This document shows positions 63,500-64,000 of a DNA stretch of 64,000 nt, one piece after another. How positions within the stretch are numbered: position 1 is the stretch's first letter; each line of letters starts with the position of its first letter. Source of the DNA: Chitinophaga pinensis (lineage in GTDB: Bacteria; Bacteroidota; Bacteroidia; Chitinophagales; Chitinophagaceae); contig CAMCMP010000013.1 in NCBI GenBank assembly GCA_945876095.1, forward strand, positions 35,032 through 99,031, written 5' to 3'. A model generated the notes under the pieces. The model saw only the letters and a list, made by a program, of their open reading frames with translations. It was not told the origin of the DNA and did not search any database. The translations under genes and the position numbers were made by a program.

Positions 63500-64000
63500 T
63501 TATCTTTTTGTTCTTTGAAATATTGTAATTGAGTTTGCTGAAACAGCTGATTTATGGGCATTCTTTCGAATATGGATATACTTAAAATCTGTAGAATTTC
63601 ATAGAGGCTTTGTTTGAGCATAAAACGTTTCTTAGCAATAGCGACTAAAACGTAAACGGATACTGCGATCCATACTTGAGTTTTTACTGCATTTTCTGAT
63701 TGTCCCCAAAATGATTTAATCTTTAAATGTTGTTTAATCCATTTGAAAAATAATTCTATTTTCCATCTGTGTTTATAAAGCTGTGTGATGTCACTTGCTT
63801 TCAGTTTAAAGTTGTTGGTTAGAAATATAAATTCTTTTCCTGTTTGTTCATCTTTAAATTTTATTCTTCTCATTTTTACAGGATAATCTTTAGAAGCATA
63901 ATGATTGTTGAGCATAATGGATTGGTCATATAAAACTCCACTCGCAATATCTTTTTCTTGTGAATACAATCTTCTATAATTCATATTATCTTTAGCTCTT
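63475..64000 (-). CDS. IS4-family transposase, C-terminal part (runs off the window)
   Basis: The frame is open to the right edge (RAKDN precedes the first ATG at 63984), so at least 175 residues of a longer protein are visible. The YREK signature of IS4 transposases is perfect: Y-KH-R-WKI-E-LFFKWI-K, followed by QHLKIKSFWGQSENAVKTQVWIA. Upstream is the conserved YRRLYSQEKDIASGVLYDQSIML block. The stop at 63475-63477 lies at or slightly beyond the element edge. Seems intact as far as seen. Confidence 0.92.
   Translation of the reverse strand, partial: RAKDNMNYRRLYSQEKDIASGVLYDQSIMLNNHYASKDYPVKMRRIKFKDEQTGKEFIFLTNNFKLKASDITQLYKHRWKIELFFKWIKQHLKIKSFWGQSENAVKTQVWIAVSVYVLVAIAKKRFMLKQSLYEILQILSISIFERMPINQLFQQTQLQYFKEQKDNQLNIFDL
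63475..64000 (-). mobile_element. IS4-family insertion sequence, left part
   Basis: The border with the broken peptidase gene must lie within about 63465-63485, judged from where peptidase-like protein text ends and transposase text begins. The other end, and therefore inverted repeats and target duplication, are outside the window. Confidence 0.85.

Overview
The window is AT-rich chromosomal DNA of a Bacteroidota bacterium, most likely a Chitinophagaceae relative. Evidence: promoters of the Bacteroidota type (TTTG, about 17-19 nt, TAnnTTTG), almost no Shine-Dalgarno sequences, the gliding genes gldA and gldH, a BatD protein, a 2-oxoacid:acceptor oxidoreductase with fused gamma-alpha subunit, a holB-ricT pair, and a glutathione peroxidase lipoprotein. 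Genus cannot be set from sequence alone.

Layout. 1-2.3 kb: the 5-prime part of a polysaccharide export protein and a winged-helix regulator with a striking operator, the edge of an exopolysaccharide locus lying to the left. 2.3-7 kb: an accessory stretch with an AbiE-type (type IV) toxin-antitoxin pair, dense palindromic repeats, a possible small RNA and an ABC ATPase with one degenerate half. 7-17 kb: SNF2-type helicase, CAP-domain protein, rsmA, pdxA, an ABC exporter with a LolA-like protein, and a small regulator, separated by repeat copies. 17.3-18.2 kb: a gene-free stretch with a strong orphan terminator. 18-31 kb: housekeeping genes (radA, comF-like, peroxidase, holB, ricT, gldA, eno, FtsB/DivIC-like, nth, korA, BI-1, sugar isomerase). 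32-34 kb: arsR-arsM-arsC with an operator-embedded promoter and no efflux gene. 35-42 kb: tetR-tolC-MFP-RND efflux operon. 42-63 kb: mostly conserved genes for serine and lipid metabolism, fatty-acid activation, RNA modification, membrane lipids, a two-component system, gldH, yicC and lpxD. 63-64 kb: an M28-like peptidase gene cut short by an IS4-family insertion sequence that runs off the window.

The most unusual content is the intergenic repeat population, seen only between 1.1 and 32.3 kb. Three families interlock: A, about 165 bp, whose copies are nearly identical except that a 15-16 nt palindromic core is exchanged; B, 175-410 bp, always carrying the exact 14-mer TCCGCCGCGGCGGA (six copies); and M, about 130 bp, bounded by inverted GAATGGT-type tracts, three copies, each next to an A copy. 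No transposase is associated with them here. They look like nested non-autonomous elements in which short GC-rich palindromes are swapped or inserted.

Regulation can be read at several places: -7 boxes sit inside inverted repeats at the winged-helix regulator, arsR, tetR and serC, and the AbiE pair has two perfect inverted repeats upstream. These sites also settle several start codons. All functional calls rest on motifs and remembered family features; no database search was run.
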